DNA of 64,000 nucleotides from UBA7672 sp965229115 (lineage in GTDB: Bacteria > Pseudomonadota > Alphaproteobacteria > Caulobacterales > Hyphomonadaceae), in contig CBDDIR010000003.1 in the NCBI GenBank assembly GCA_965229115.1, positions 3,162,001 through 3,226,000 of the forward strand. Direction: 5' to 3'. Shown one piece after another: positions 42,844 to 51,289 of this stretch (the stretch's first letter is position 1; the number at the start of each line of letters is the position of its first letter). The notes beneath the pieces are model-generated. The model ran no database searches and was not told the origin of the DNA. It saw only the letters and a program-made list of their open reading frames with translations. The position numbers and the translations under genes are program-made.

Positions 42844-44142
42844 TCAGATCTCCAGCGCCTGCGCAATATCGGCGATCAGGTCGTCAGGGTTTTCTACCCC
42901 GATTGAGAGACGGACAAGGCTTTCCGTGATGCCCAGCCTCTCGCGGCTTTGCTTCGGCACATCGGAATGGGTCATCGCGGCTGGGTGCGAGGCAAGTGTT
43001 TCGGTGCCGCCGAGGCTGACGGCAAGCTTGATCACCTGAAGCTTGTCGAGGAAGGCGAAGGCTTCCTTCTCTCCCCCGTCGATCTCGAAAGCGAAGGTCG
43101 AACCCGCCGTTGTGCACTGGCGTTTGAACAGCGCGTAGTCGGGGTGATCCGATGGCAGGAAGCCGAGATACCAGACCGACTTCACGCGCGGATGTTTCTG
43201 CAGGAAGGCGGCGACCTTGCGTGCGCCAAGCTCTGCTGCATCCATTCTCAGTTTCAGCGTCTCCAGCGAGCGCAGCAGAAGCCAGGCGGTGTGAGGATCC
43301 GTCATCGTGCCGAAGATGGTTCTGAAGACGGCAACCTGCCCCACCCATGCGGCGTCGCCCGAAGCTGCCCCGGCGATAAGATCGGAGTGACCGCCGACAT
43401 ATTTGGTAAGCGACGTCACGCAGATATCAGCGCCATGCTTCAGAGGCTTCTGCCAGAGAGGCCCAAGGAAGGTGTTGTCCACGATCACTGGCGGGCGTCC
43501 GGCTGGGCCGTTCAGGCTTTCGGAAATCTCGCGGCCCAAGGCGATGTCGACCAACCCGTTCGTCGGATTGGCGGGTGTCTCGATATAGATCGCGCCTACC
43601 TTGCCGCCTGTTTGCGCCGCGAGCGCCGAGGCCTGCTTGGCGGCTTCGCGGAAGGCTGCCTCGCCATCTTCCGCCATGAAGCCCACACCTTTGATCCCGA
43701 ACTGGGGCAGAAGGGTGTGGACGAGGAATTCGGTGCCGCCATAGACGGGCTCGGAGAACACGAATGTATCGCCGGGTCGCAGGAAGGTCATGAGCGTCGT
43801 TGAGATGGCAGCCATGCCTGACGCAAAGGCCAGCGCCTTCTCCGCGCCATCCCATACGGCAAGCCTGTCTTCCAGGACTTCGAGGTTTGGGTTGTTGATG
43901 CGTGAATAGATGAGATGCATCTCCTCATCGCGGTTTTTCTCGCGCAGGCCGTAGGCGAGTTCGAAGGAGGCCTTCCCTTCCTCAGCGTTACGGAAAACAA
44001 ATGTTGAAGTCTGGAAGAGCGGCGGCTTGAGCGCCCCTTCGGACAGGCCCGGCGCGTAGCCAAAGCCCATCATCAGCGTTTCGGGCGAAAGCTCGTGTTC
44101 ACCAAGCTTTGTTGACCGATACGACTTCGAATTGCGTGTCAT
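42844..44142 (-). CDS. Cys/Met metabolism PLP-dependent enzyme (cystathionine gamma-synthase family)
   Basis: 432 residues. PLP-binding residues: LAFASGMAAISTTL, the Asp in VIVDNTFLGPLW, and the Schiff-base Lys247 in TSLTKYVGGHSDL. The family covers cystathionine gamma-synthase, methionine gamma-lyase and related sulfhydrylases; the longer sequence with REKNRDEEMHLIYSRINNPN is typical of the group annotated as cystathionine gamma-synthase family protein, and the exact reaction cannot be read from sequence alone. First gene of a likely operon with the P450 and the membrane protein. Confidence 0.9.
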   Translation of the reverse strand: MTRNSKSYRSTKLGEHELSPETLMMGFGYAPGLSEGALKPPLFQTSTFVFRNAEEGKASFELAYGLREKNRDEEMHLIYSRINNPNLEVLEDRLAVWDGAEKALAFASGMAAISTTLMTFLRPGDTFVFSEPVYGGTEFLVHTLLPQFGIKGVGFMAEDGEAAFREAAKQASALAAQTGGKVGAIYIETPANPTNGLVDIALGREISESLNGPAGRPPVIVDNTFLGPLWQKPLKHGADICVTSLTKYVGGHSDLIAGAASGDAAWVGQVAVFRTIFGTMTDPHTAWLLLRSLETLKLRMDAAELGARKVAAFLQKHPRVKSVWYLGFLPSDHPDYALFKRQCTTAGSTFAFEIDGGEKEAFAFLDKLQVIKLAVSLGGTETLASHPAAMTHSDVPKQSRERLGITESLVRLSIGVENPDDLIADIAQALEI

Positions 44143-44332
44143 AAGCTTGACGATAAGGCGGTTTGCCGGGCAGCAAAATGAATTGTTCTTTGTCGCACTT
44201 GCGTAAAGCGGAAGGTTGGGCGTTATCGTCCGATCAAAGGGGGCGCGGAAAAAGGTTCGCCTCGGGCTTGAACCTAATTTACCGAGCTTACATCAGGCCT
44301 TAGCTCTCAAAGCTAGGCGAGGGAGGGCAACA

Positions 44333-44836
44333 TTGGACCGGTCACCGGGATCCTCAAAGGATCATATCGGCTATAACGCCCTCACGCAGGCTGCGCTTCG
44401 CGGAGTCGTGCGTGCAACGCTTGAGAGCGTTTCGAAACTGGAGCGCCTGCCGGGCGACCACCATTTCTACATTACCTTCCGCACCCGTACGCAGGGCGTG
44501 CAGATGGCGGACTATCTCAAGGATCGCTTCCCCGACGAGATGACGATCGTCGTCCAGCACCAGTATTGGGACTTCCAGGTCTTCGACGAGCGGTTCGAGA
44601 TCATCCTGAAGTTCTCGGGCGTTCCCCAACACCTGCGCATTCCGTTTGCCGCTGTCAGCCGGTTCTTCGATCCGTCGGTCAATTTCGGGCTGCAGTTCGA
44701 CACCGATGGCTTTGCTTCTGAAGCACATCCGACAGTGTTGCCGGGCCTGGGCGCTGCCTCGGACGCGACGCCTGCCGCTGCTGTCGAGCCTGCCGAGGGG
44801 ACTGTCGTCTCGCTCGACGCCTTCCGCCGCAAGTGA
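44333..44836 (+). CDS. sspB: ClpXP adaptor protein SspB (alphaproteobacterial type)
   Basis: 167 residues from a TTG at 44333, chosen because GGGAGGG lies just upstream and no ATG precedes the conserved part. The substrate-binding domain runs from about 15 to 125 (GVVRATLESVSKLERLPGDHH, FYITFRTRTQGVQMADYL, LRIPFAAVSRFFDPSVNFGLQF). The C-terminal tail ends VVSLDAFRRK, the ClpX-docking peptide. SspB tethers tmRNA-tagged proteins to ClpXP; the tag is encoded by ssrA 5 kb away. The thioesterase gene overlaps its stop. Confidence 0.93.
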   Translation: MDRSPGSSKDHIGYNALTQAALRGVVRATLESVSKLERLPGDHHFYITFRTRTQGVQMADYLKDRFPDEMTIVVQHQYWDFQVFDERFEIILKFSGVPQHLRIPFAAVSRFFDPSVNFGLQFDTDGFASEAHPTVLPGLGAASDATPAAAVEPAEGTVVSLDAFRRK

Positions 44837-45297
44837 GCTCGGACGCCGGGGACGCAGAACCGCCTCGCCTCTCCGATGAGGAGATGCTGGCGCGGTTCGC
44901 CAACTCCAAGAAACGCCCGCCGTGCACGGAGACGCTCGGCGCACGCCTGACGCATGTCGATCAGGCGAACATGATCGCGCGCTACGCGTTTGAGGCGCGG
45001 GCCGAGTTCGCGAACCCGACCGGCGCGATCCAGGGCGGCTTTATCTGCGCCATGCTGGATGAGGCCTTGAGCACGACGGCGATCATCGCCTCCAACGTGA
45101 CGATGAATGCGCCGACGCTGGAGATGAAGGTGTCGTTCCTGCGCCCGCTGTTCGTCGGCAAGGCGACGGCCGAGGCGCGCATTCTCAAATGGGGCAAGTC
45201 GACCTGCTTCATCGAGGCCGAGCTGTTCGATCCCGAAGGCAATCTTGTCGCCAAGGCCAGCGCCACGCAGGCGCCCAAGGCTTTCAAGCGCTTCTGA
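44833..45297 (+). CDS. Hotdog-fold thioesterase (PaaI-like)
   Basis: 154 residues from a GTG that overlaps the sspB stop by four bases (GTGA), indicating translational coupling. The hotdog core reads NPTGAIQGGFICAMLDEALSTTA, with the G-G-F/Asp-Glu catalytic helix, then APTLEMKVSFLRPLFVGKA. It should hydrolyse acyl-CoA thioesters; the acyl group is unknown. Confidence 0.87.
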   Translation: MSSDAGDAEPPRLSDEEMLARFANSKKRPPCTETLGARLTHVDQANMIARYAFEARAEFANPTGAIQGGFICAMLDEALSTTAIIASNVTMNAPTLEMKVSFLRPLFVGKATAEARILKWGKSTCFIEAELFDPEGNLVAKASATQAPKAFKRF

Positions 45298-45352
45298 GCG
45301 TCAATTCATCCACTTCGTTGACTTGTGGCTGCTTTGGCGGGAGGGAAATCGC

Positions 45353-46171
45353 GTGACCCGTGCCAACGACATCTGCCAGTCCTATCTCGGCGTTGCGCCG
45401 TGGATGGACCCGCTTGCGGCTCGCCTGCCGGGGTTGCAGCCGGTGCAGCCGGGCGAGTGGCTGCAGCGCGATGACGCTTTCGACGGACAGCTTGGCTATC
45501 GCGACCAGCTTCTTAAGGAGCGGTTGGCGGATGTGTCGGCCATGCCGGCCGAGCCGGATCAGGCTGAGCATGATCTGCTGGCGATGGTTCTTGCCGAGAT
45601 CGACGCGGACCCGGGCTATATGCGAATCGGCGACGCGGTCGTTCGGCCCGATGGCGTTTCGGTGCCACTGACGCAGGATCGGCCGCTGATCACCGCCGCA
45701 CGGCTCGCGCAGGAGGATATGTTGATCCTTCAGCCCGGCGCTGATGGCTACACGCTGACATCGGGCGTGCTGTGCTTCCCGGCGAGTTGGACGCTGGCGC
45801 AAAAGGCCGGGCGCGGGATGATGGGCATCCATGAGCCGGTCGACCGGTATGATGCGAGCATGGGCAAGCGGGTGGATCGCGTGTTCGCGATGCTGCAGCC
45901 GGATCAGGCTGTCTGGCGCGCCAACCTGCTCTGCTACAACGACCCTGAACTGTATCAGCCGCGGCTCGAGCATGAGCGCCGGCCGTTTGATCGCGACAAA
46001 CCCGTTTGGGTTCGCGTGGAGCGGCAGACGCTGAGACGACTTGGCGCGACGCCGGCGGTTGTCTTCACCATTCACACCTGGCTGGTGCCAATCGAACGAT
46101 TGTCGCCTGAACAGGCCGCCACCCTGCCCGAGATTGTGCGCAATGGCGGCAGTATGGGTGAAACCAACTGA
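45353..46171 (+). CDS. DUF3445 / heme-dependent oxidative N-demethylase family protein
   Basis: 272 residues from the GTG at 45353, chosen for the strong GGGAGGG site; the frame is open further upstream into the thioesterase gene but is not protein-like there. Family stretches are GVLCFPASWTLAQKAGRGMMGIHEPV and RVERQTLRRLGATPAVVFTIHTW, with the V-P-x-Y-like core. Members bind heme and some demethylate amines. No partner subunit genes are nearby. The next gene starts at its stop codon. Confidence 0.88.
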   Translation: MTRANDICQSYLGVAPWMDPLAARLPGLQPVQPGEWLQRDDAFDGQLGYRDQLLKERLADVSAMPAEPDQAEHDLLAMVLAEIDADPGYMRIGDAVVRPDGVSVPLTQDRPLITAARLAQEDMLILQPGADGYTLTSGVLCFPASWTLAQKAGRGMMGIHEPVDRYDASMGKRVDRVFAMLQPDQAVWRANLLCYNDPELYQPRLEHERRPFDRDKPVWVRVERQTLRRLGATPAVVFTIHTWLVPIERLSPEQAATLPEIVRNGGSMGETN

Positions 46172-46689
46172 TGGCGTCCACGAAGGCGCACATTCTTCCC
46201 GACCGGCTCGCGCCAGATCTGAAGGTCTGGTTTGTTGGTACTGCAGCAGGGCCGCGGTCAGCCGCAGAGCGCGCCTACTACGCCCATCCCGGCAATAGAT
46301 TCTGGCGCGCTGTTCACGAAGCGAAGATCACGCCGCGCCAGTTTGCGCCGCACGAATATCCTTTGATGCTCGATCTCGGGATTGGCCTCACGGATTTCTG
46401 CAAGGTCAGCTGGGGCGTCGATGCCCAGATCGACAAGGAGCATTTCGATGTCGCCGGCTTCACCCGGAAAGTGAAGCGGCTGAAGCCTCGCACGCTCGCT
46501 TTCACCAGCAAGACGGCCGCCAGCCTGTGGCTGGGCAAATCGACGGGCCGCATCCAGACCGGCCGGCAGGATCCGGCGCACACCGATGGCCCGGCCGTTT
46601 TCGTGCTGCCCTCGCCATCCGGACTGGCAACTTCTTACTGGACGATCGCTCCCTGGAAACAACTCTCCGCTTACCTCATCAGCTTGTGA
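46171..46689 (+). CDS. mug: Mismatch-specific DNA glycosylase (Mug/TDG-like uracil-DNA glycosylase fold)
   Basis: 172 residues; the ATG shares one base with the upstream TGA. The active-site strand is VWFVGTAAGPRSAAERAYYAHPGNRFW, in which the glycosylase motif is G-T-A-A-G-P-x-S-A rather than G-I-N-P-G; the second motif is VLPSPSGLATSYW. It removes uracil, thymine or ethenocytosine opposite G in Mug/TDG enzymes. The altered first motif suggests the family's specialised branch. It ends the sspB-thioesterase-DUF3445-mug gene run. Confidence 0.85.
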   Translation: MASTKAHILPDRLAPDLKVWFVGTAAGPRSAAERAYYAHPGNRFWRAVHEAKITPRQFAPHEYPLMLDLGIGLTDFCKVSWGVDAQIDKEHFDVAGFTRKVKRLKPRTLAFTSKTAASLWLGKSTGRIQTGRQDPAHTDGPAVFVLPSPSGLATSYWTIAPWKQLSAYLISL

Positions 46690-46750
46690 GTTCGTGAGAG
46701 CGGGCCACCGGCGCTACCAGTTCGTCATCGGGTGAGTTGAGGGGTTCCCA

Positions 46751-47344
46751 ATGACGCAGGATACCATGGACGCGGCGCCGCATGAGGTCCGCGAAAAGGG
46801 TAACCTCGACCGCGCGACAATCGTTTCGACTGCGTTGCGCCTTCTGGACGATGTTGGCATCGATGGCCTGTCCACCCGCCGGCTGGCGGCTGAACTCGGC
46901 ATCAAGAGCGCGTCGCTTTACTGGCATTTCAAGGACAAGGACGAACTGCTCAACGAGATGTCGGGCGTGATGTTCGAGGAATGCCTGCACCGGGCAGACG
47001 CCGGGCAGAAGGATTTCAACGCGCTGGACTGGCTGGCCGATGGCGCACGGGCCATCCGCCGGACGGCGCTTTCGCGGCGCGATGGGGCGCAGGTGATGGC
47101 CCGCCCGCGGCCGAAGGCTTCCAAGGCCCTGCTCGAGGACAATGTGAAGGCGCTGACCGGCTCAGGCCTCGATGACAGCGAAGCGCGTCTGGCCACGCAG
47201 ACCTTGCAGCGCTTTGCCATTGGCGCGGCGATGCAGGAGCAATCCGACGTTGGCGCTGGAACCGGCGATGAGGGCTTCGAGTTCGGCCTCAAGACCTTCA
47301 TCGATGGCCTGCGCGTTCGTATCAACGATCGCAAACGCCACTAG
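46751..47344 (+). CDS. TetR family transcriptional regulator
   Basis: 197 residues. HTH: LDRATIVSTALRLLDDVGIDGLSTRRLAAELGIKSASLYWHF, with recognition helix around SASLYWHFKDKDEL and the typical LLNEM follow-up. The C-terminal helical domain is of the TetR_C_1 (tetracycline repressor-like) type (ALDWLADGARAIRRTALS, ATQTLQRFAIGAAMQEQ). No efflux gene is adjacent, so the target is not evident. GGGGTTCCCA precedes the start. Confidence 0.92.
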   Translation: MTQDTMDAAPHEVREKGNLDRATIVSTALRLLDDVGIDGLSTRRLAAELGIKSASLYWHFKDKDELLNEMSGVMFEECLHRADAGQKDFNALDWLADGARAIRRTALSRRDGAQVMARPRPKASKALLEDNVKALTGSGLDDSEARLATQTLQRFAIGAAMQEQSDVGAGTGDEGFEFGLKTFIDGLRVRINDRKRH

Positions 47345-47407
47345 CAGGCGTTAACCCGGCCTGACACCGCAGCGAAACGATCTCCCCGCCTCACGCGTTA
47401 GGGAGAT

Positions 47408-48130
47408 ATGGCGGACTTGATCCATCCCAATCAGCATGTCCGCAAGCTCATTGGCATGGGCATCGTCACTGTGCTCATGGCCGTGTGGGGATGGTGGCTT
47501 TTCAACTGGCTGACGCCGCCCCAGCACAACCCTTTCAAGCCGCTCGATCTTGTCGCCAAGCCCGGCCTTGCAACGGGCCTGAAGCTGGATCGGCTTGCAG
47601 CCCATCCGGACCAGTGCTTTGCCCTGCTCGATGCGGCGGGCGTCAAATACACCCGCGTCGATCGCGAAGGCTCGCAACCGCAATGCGGCCTGCATGATGC
47701 GCTGACGCTCGATCAGTCGCTTACCCCCTACTCTTCGACACTATCGATGAGCTGCCGTCTCGCTGCCTCTCTCTATGTCTGGGAGCGTCATGTCGTTCTG
47801 CCGGCCGCGGAGCGTGTTCTTGGCCAGCCTGTCGAGCGGATCGAAACCATGGGTTCGTATTCGTGCAGGCGCGTGAACAACGCCAAGGAGGGACGCTGGA
47901 GCCAGCATGCAACGGGCGACGCCGTCGATATCTCCGGCTTCCGGCTCGCTGACGGAACGAAGATCATGGTCAAGGACGAGTTCGGCAAGGACACGAGCAA
48001 GGGCCGCTTCCTCAAGGAGGTACGCGACAAGGGCTGTAGCTTGTTCTCGACCACGCTGAGCCCCGACTACAACAAGCTCCATGCCGATCACCTTCACTTC
48101 GACATGGGCTTTTCGAGCATCTGTTCGTGA
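47408..48130 (+). CDS. Extensin-like protein with peptidase-type metal site
   Basis: 240 residues. One membrane segment (about 14-36) anchors an extracytoplasmic extensin-like domain. Metal ligands of the fold shared with D,D-carboxypeptidases are visible in SQHATGDAVDISGFRL (H-x-x-G-x-A-x-D) and NKLHADHLHFDMG; the cysteines at DQCFALL, SMSCRL, SYSCRR and KGCSLF probably form disulfides. It may act on peptidoglycan. GGGAGAT upstream. Confidence 0.88.
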   Translation: MADLIHPNQHVRKLIGMGIVTVLMAVWGWWLFNWLTPPQHNPFKPLDLVAKPGLATGLKLDRLAAHPDQCFALLDAAGVKYTRVDREGSQPQCGLHDALTLDQSLTPYSSTLSMSCRLAASLYVWERHVVLPAAERVLGQPVERIETMGSYSCRRVNNAKEGRWSQHATGDAVDISGFRLADGTKIMVKDEFGKDTSKGRFLKEVRDKGCSLFSTTLSPDYNKLHADHLHFDMGFSSICS

Positions 48131-48167
48131 TGCTGGCATCGGGGCGATCAGGCCCTATATTCCAGGC

Positions 48168-48869
48168 ATGATCCGCATTGCATTCATGGCAGGTCTCTGC
48201 TTGATCGCCGCGCCAGCCTTGGCGCAGGTGAGCGAGCCATTGCCGCGTTTCGAGGCGCTGGAACAGCAGCAGCGCATGGCCCAGCAGCGCGAGATGGACA
48301 ATATCGAGGCCAATCGCCAACGCGATCTGACCCGTTCCGCTCAGCCCAATTCAGGCGTCAGTGAAGCCGAGCGTGCGTTGCGCGGCCTGCAGTATGATCG
48401 TGCACGCGAACAGCGTTTGCTTGAGCTGGATCGCGATCGGCAGCGCGTGCAGCGCGAGCGTGATCTCGCCAACGCGGCCCTTCCGAATGCACGCATCCCG
48501 CGCAACTCATCGGTCGTGATTACGGATCCTGAGCGCTACATCCTGCCTCCCGCGCCTCCAGGCAAATATTATGCGCGTGTCGAAGGACGCTTCGTGCTGG
48601 TCGATGAGACGTCGGAACTGGTGACCAGCGTCCTGCCTGTGCAGCCGACCGATCCGACAGCCGATGTGCCGGCTGGTCCACTTCCGCTACCTGAGCGCGG
48701 CCTGCCTGTTCGCCGCATCTCTCCAGGCTCAGCGAGTGTGATCAAGGATTTCCGCGCGCTGTCGCTGCCTGCCCCGCCGAGCGGCCAGTATTATGCGCGT
48801 GTCGATGGCCAGACAGTGCTGGTTGATGGCCGCACAGAACTTGCCCTGAAATTCGTCGATCCGGGCTGA
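48168..48869 (+). CDS. Periplasmic protein with duplicated RcnB-like motif
   Basis: 233 residues from the ATG at 48168. A signal peptide ends at PALAQ. Residues 25-105 form a charged Gln/Arg-rich coiled coil. Then come two copies of the same motif: LPPAPPGKYYARVEGRFVLVD at 126-146 and LPAPPSGQYYARVDGQTVLVD at 200-220. This motif is the core of RcnB-family periplasmic proteins linked to Ni/Co homeostasis; the duplication and the coiled coil are not part of standard RcnB. No metal efflux gene is adjacent. Confidence 0.8.
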   Translation: MIRIAFMAGLCLIAAPALAQVSEPLPRFEALEQQQRMAQQREMDNIEANRQRDLTRSAQPNSGVSEAERALRGLQYDRAREQRLLELDRDRQRVQRERDLANAALPNARIPRNSSVVITDPERYILPPAPPGKYYARVEGRFVLVDETSELVTSVLPVQPTDPTADVPAGPLPLPERGLPVRRISPGSASVIKDFRALSLPAPPSGQYYARVDGQTVLVDGRTELALKFVDPG

Positions 48870-48946
48870 AAACAGGGCTGTCGCAGCCAGCCTCTTGCGT
48901 AACCCGCAAACCACCCCCACTCTCATTCCCATCGTCAACTTAACGG

Positions 48947-49041
48947 AAGGAGGTGATCCAATGTCAGTCACAACGAGCCGGGGCTTTTCCCTGACCAGCG
49001 GTCTGTCGTTCGGAGCAACCTTCGTACGCAGCATCGTCTGA
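48947..49041 (+). CDS. Tiny ORF behind an exact anti-Shine-Dalgarno match
   Basis: AAGGAGGTGATCC at 48948-48960 is complementary to the 3' tail of 16S rRNA over 13 bases and is followed directly by ATG at 48961. The ORF encodes 26 residues (MSVTTSRGFSLTSGLSFGAT, then FVRSIV) and stops at 49039-49041. A terminator follows at 49133-49171. It is a transcription-unit-like arrangement. The product could be a small protein or a leader peptide. Such a long pairing is far beyond a normal ribosome-binding site. Feature coordinates include the ribosome-binding site. Confidence 0.5.
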
Positions 49042-49132
49042 TCGGGCTCGGGATCGCCGCCGCGTTGCGCGGGCGATCTCTGGTAGCCTGATCTCTGGTA
49101 ACTATGGGGCAATAGCTCCGCTCAAATGACGG

Positions 49133-49171
49133 GAAGGGCCGCCGGCAAACGCCGCGCGGCCCTTCTTGTTT
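49133..49171 (+). terminator. Rho-independent terminator
   Basis: Nine-base-pair stem GAAGGGCCG/CGGCCCTTC (49133-49141 with 49157-49165) with an inner CGGC/GCCG hairpin, followed by TTGTTTC. It ends the unit containing the RcnB-like gene and the tiny ORF and precedes the amine oxidase gene. Confidence 0.85.
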
Positions 49172-49263
49172 CTGCACTTCATCTTTTGCGGGTTCGGCGC
49201 CGCGCCCGCTTGTTTCCGGAATCCGGTCTGCCATACATCGTCTCCAGTCCGGGGAGGGACGAC

Positions 49264-50844
49264 ATGGCGCGCACACAACTGTTTGGACGTATCCGGCTTG
49301 CGATCGCGAATGCACGCGCCGCCCTGCCCGACGCGCCGCCGCCTGGTCCCCGCGCGATTACGCGCCGCTCCGCCCTGATGCTGATGACGGCTGCGGCGGC
49401 GTGTACGCCTGTGCGCAAGTCAGAGCCGGGAACGCCGGGCGCGGTTGCGATCGTTGGCGGCGGCACGGCCGGGCTGACGACAGCATGGCGGCTCGCGAAT
49501 GCGGGCATCGCCTGCGAGATCTTCGAGTCTTCTGGCCGCACCGGCGGGCGCATGTTCACGCTGCGCGACTTCACGCCGGAGGGTCAGTTCTGCGAACTCG
49601 GCGGTGAGCTGGTCGATTCCAACCACGAAGCGCTGATCAAGCTGTGTGGCGAACTCGGCATCCCGATCCAGCGCCTGCATCCCGAAGGCAGCGGGATGAG
49701 CGACCTGTTCGACATTGGCGGCAAGCCGCGGCTCGCGGGTGACCTGCTTGATCCGGCTGCGCAGACGGGACCGTTCCTTCCCGTGGCGGCGCGCATTGCG
49801 GCCGATCAAGCCGCGCTGCTCGATGCCGACGACAACTGGACGGCGCGCGCCATCGAACTCGATAAGACGCCGCTGTCGCAGTATCTCGAAAGCCTGTCGA
49901 GCTCGACGGCGCGCTGGGTGATCGACCTGCTCGCCCTCTCCTATCATGCCGAATACGGCATTCCGATTGACCAGCAATCCTCGCTGAACCTTGTCGATCT
50001 CATCGGCGCGGATGCAAACGCCAGCTTCGAGATGTTTGGCGACAGCGATGAGGCACATCGCATTCAGGGCGGCAACAGCACGTTGCCGGAAACGTTGTTG
50101 AAGCGGCTGACCGTTGCGCCGCTGGCGGAGCGCGTGCGGGTCAATCTGCGGCATGAGCTGGCGAACATTGCACATGACGGCAATGGCTTCCACTTGACCT
50201 TCAACAACGAGACGAACCCGAAGGTTGAGCGCACGTTCGAGCGCGTGGTGCTGACCCTGCCCTTCACGCGACTGCGTGAGGTGAATGGTCTGGGCGGGCT
50301 TGGCCTGTCGGCGGACAAGATGCGGGCGATCAACGAGCTTGGCTATGGCGTCAACGCGAAGCTGATGGTGGGCACGACATCGCGGCCGTGGACGCAGCAG
50401 CTGCTCGGCATCAACTCGCCGCTGACCGGCACGATCTATTCGGATCGCGGCTTCGGCGTCGTGTGGGACACGAGCGCGGGACAGGAAGGCACGGGCGGCG
50501 TGATGACCAACTTCATCACTGGCGCTGCGGCGAAGACGGAAGAGTCCGCCGTGCTGGCGACGCTGGAATCCAGCCTCGCATCGCTCTCGCCTGATCTGGC
50601 GGCGGCGCTCAATCCGAAAGTGCGGGCGAGCTTCTTCTGGCCCAACCATCCGCATACCAAGGCGAGCTATGCGGGGCCGCTGGTCGGCCAGTACACCTCG
50701 TTCGCCGAATTCGCGGCACAGCCGGAGCTGGGCAACACGCTGTTCTTTGCGGGCGAGCACACCAGCGCGGAAAGCATGGGCTTCATGAATGGCGCAGTGC
50801 AGTCGGGCGAGCGTGTGTCCAAGGAAGTGCTTGCCGCAGGTTAG
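49264..50844 (+). CDS. Flavin monoamine oxidase family protein with export signal
   Basis: 526 residues from the ATG at 49264, preceded by GGGAGGG. The N-terminal ITRRSALMLMTAAAAC has a twin-arginine and a lipobox-like Cys, so export by Tat, with the folded flavoprotein, is likely. FAD-binding GGGTAGLTTAWRLANAG is followed by SSGRTGGRMFT, and the C-terminal FAD loop is LFFAGEHTSAESMGFMNGA. It should oxidise a primary or secondary amine. Substrate unknown. The oxidase follows the terminator, so it has its own promoter. Confidence 0.9.
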   Translation: MARTQLFGRIRLAIANARAALPDAPPPGPRAITRRSALMLMTAAAACTPVRKSEPGTPGAVAIVGGGTAGLTTAWRLANAGIACEIFESSGRTGGRMFTLRDFTPEGQFCELGGELVDSNHEALIKLCGELGIPIQRLHPEGSGMSDLFDIGGKPRLAGDLLDPAAQTGPFLPVAARIAADQAALLDADDNWTARAIELDKTPLSQYLESLSSSTARWVIDLLALSYHAEYGIPIDQQSSLNLVDLIGADANASFEMFGDSDEAHRIQGGNSTLPETLLKRLTVAPLAERVRVNLRHELANIAHDGNGFHLTFNNETNPKVERTFERVVLTLPFTRLREVNGLGGLGLSADKMRAINELGYGVNAKLMVGTTSRPWTQQLLGINSPLTGTIYSDRGFGVVWDTSAGQEGTGGVMTNFITGAAAKTEESAVLATLESSLASLSPDLAAALNPKVRASFFWPNHPHTKASYAGPLVGQYTSFAEFAAQPELGNTLFFAGEHTSAESMGFMNGAVQSGERVSKEVLAAG

Positions 50845-50909
50845 GGCAATTCTGGGAACGCTCTTTCGGTTCAGGGATTAGCAATCCTGAAACGAGGGAG
50901 CCTCCAGTC

Positions 50910-51119
50910 ATGAACGCCATCCTGCTCGGCGCCGCCAGCTTCGGGGCTTTTGTCGCCATCCTCACCGGTGATCCGTCGGAACAGGGCACGTCGATCAGCG
51001 CGCAAAACGTTTCGATCGAGACGGCTGCGGGCGACCGAGGCGAGATGAAACGCATGACGCTCGTCCACCCGAATTCGGGCGAGGTGACCAAGGTTTCGGT
51101 TATTTCGTTCGCCGACTAA
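50910..51119 (+). CDS. Small hypothetical protein
   Basis: 69 residues with GAGGGAG ten bases upstream. A short hydrophobic N-terminus (LLGAASFGAFVAILTG) may be a signal or anchor. The rest (ISAQNVSIETAAGDRGEM, MTLVHPNSGEVTKVSVISF) is beta-like. Not recognised. It lies between the amine oxidase and tRNA-Leu. Confidence 0.6.
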   Translation: MNAILLGAASFGAFVAILTGDPSEQGTSISAQNVSIETAAGDRGEMKRMTLVHPNSGEVTKVSVISFAD

Positions 51120-51133
51120 GCCCATGAGGAGGC

Positions 51134-51220
51134 TGGTGCGGGAGGTGGGGGTCGAACCCACAAATCCGTAAGGACGGCGGATTTTGAGTCCGCTGCGTCT
51201 GCCAATTCCGCCACTCCCGC
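51134..51220 (-). tRNA. tRNA-Leu (anticodon CAA)
   Basis: Cloverleaf with acceptor stem GCGGGAG/CTCCCGC, D arm GGCAGACGC, anticodon stem GCGGA/TCCGC enclosing CTCAAAA (anticodon CAA), a long variable arm typical of leucine tRNAs, and T arm GTGGGTTCGACCCCCAC. CCA is encoded at 51134-51136. Confidence 0.97.
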
Positions 51221-51289
51221 GAGCCGCGAGGGGCGGTGTTAGCGCAGGCTGAAGCCGTTCGGAAGCCCCGTATCCGGGACTAGGCGACG

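Noticed and set aside
49126..49263. N-terminal extension of the amine oxidase from an upstream ATG
   Set aside because: It would start inside the terminator hairpin and encode Arg-rich sequence; the ATG at 49264 has a ribosome-binding site and begins the Tat/lipobox signal.
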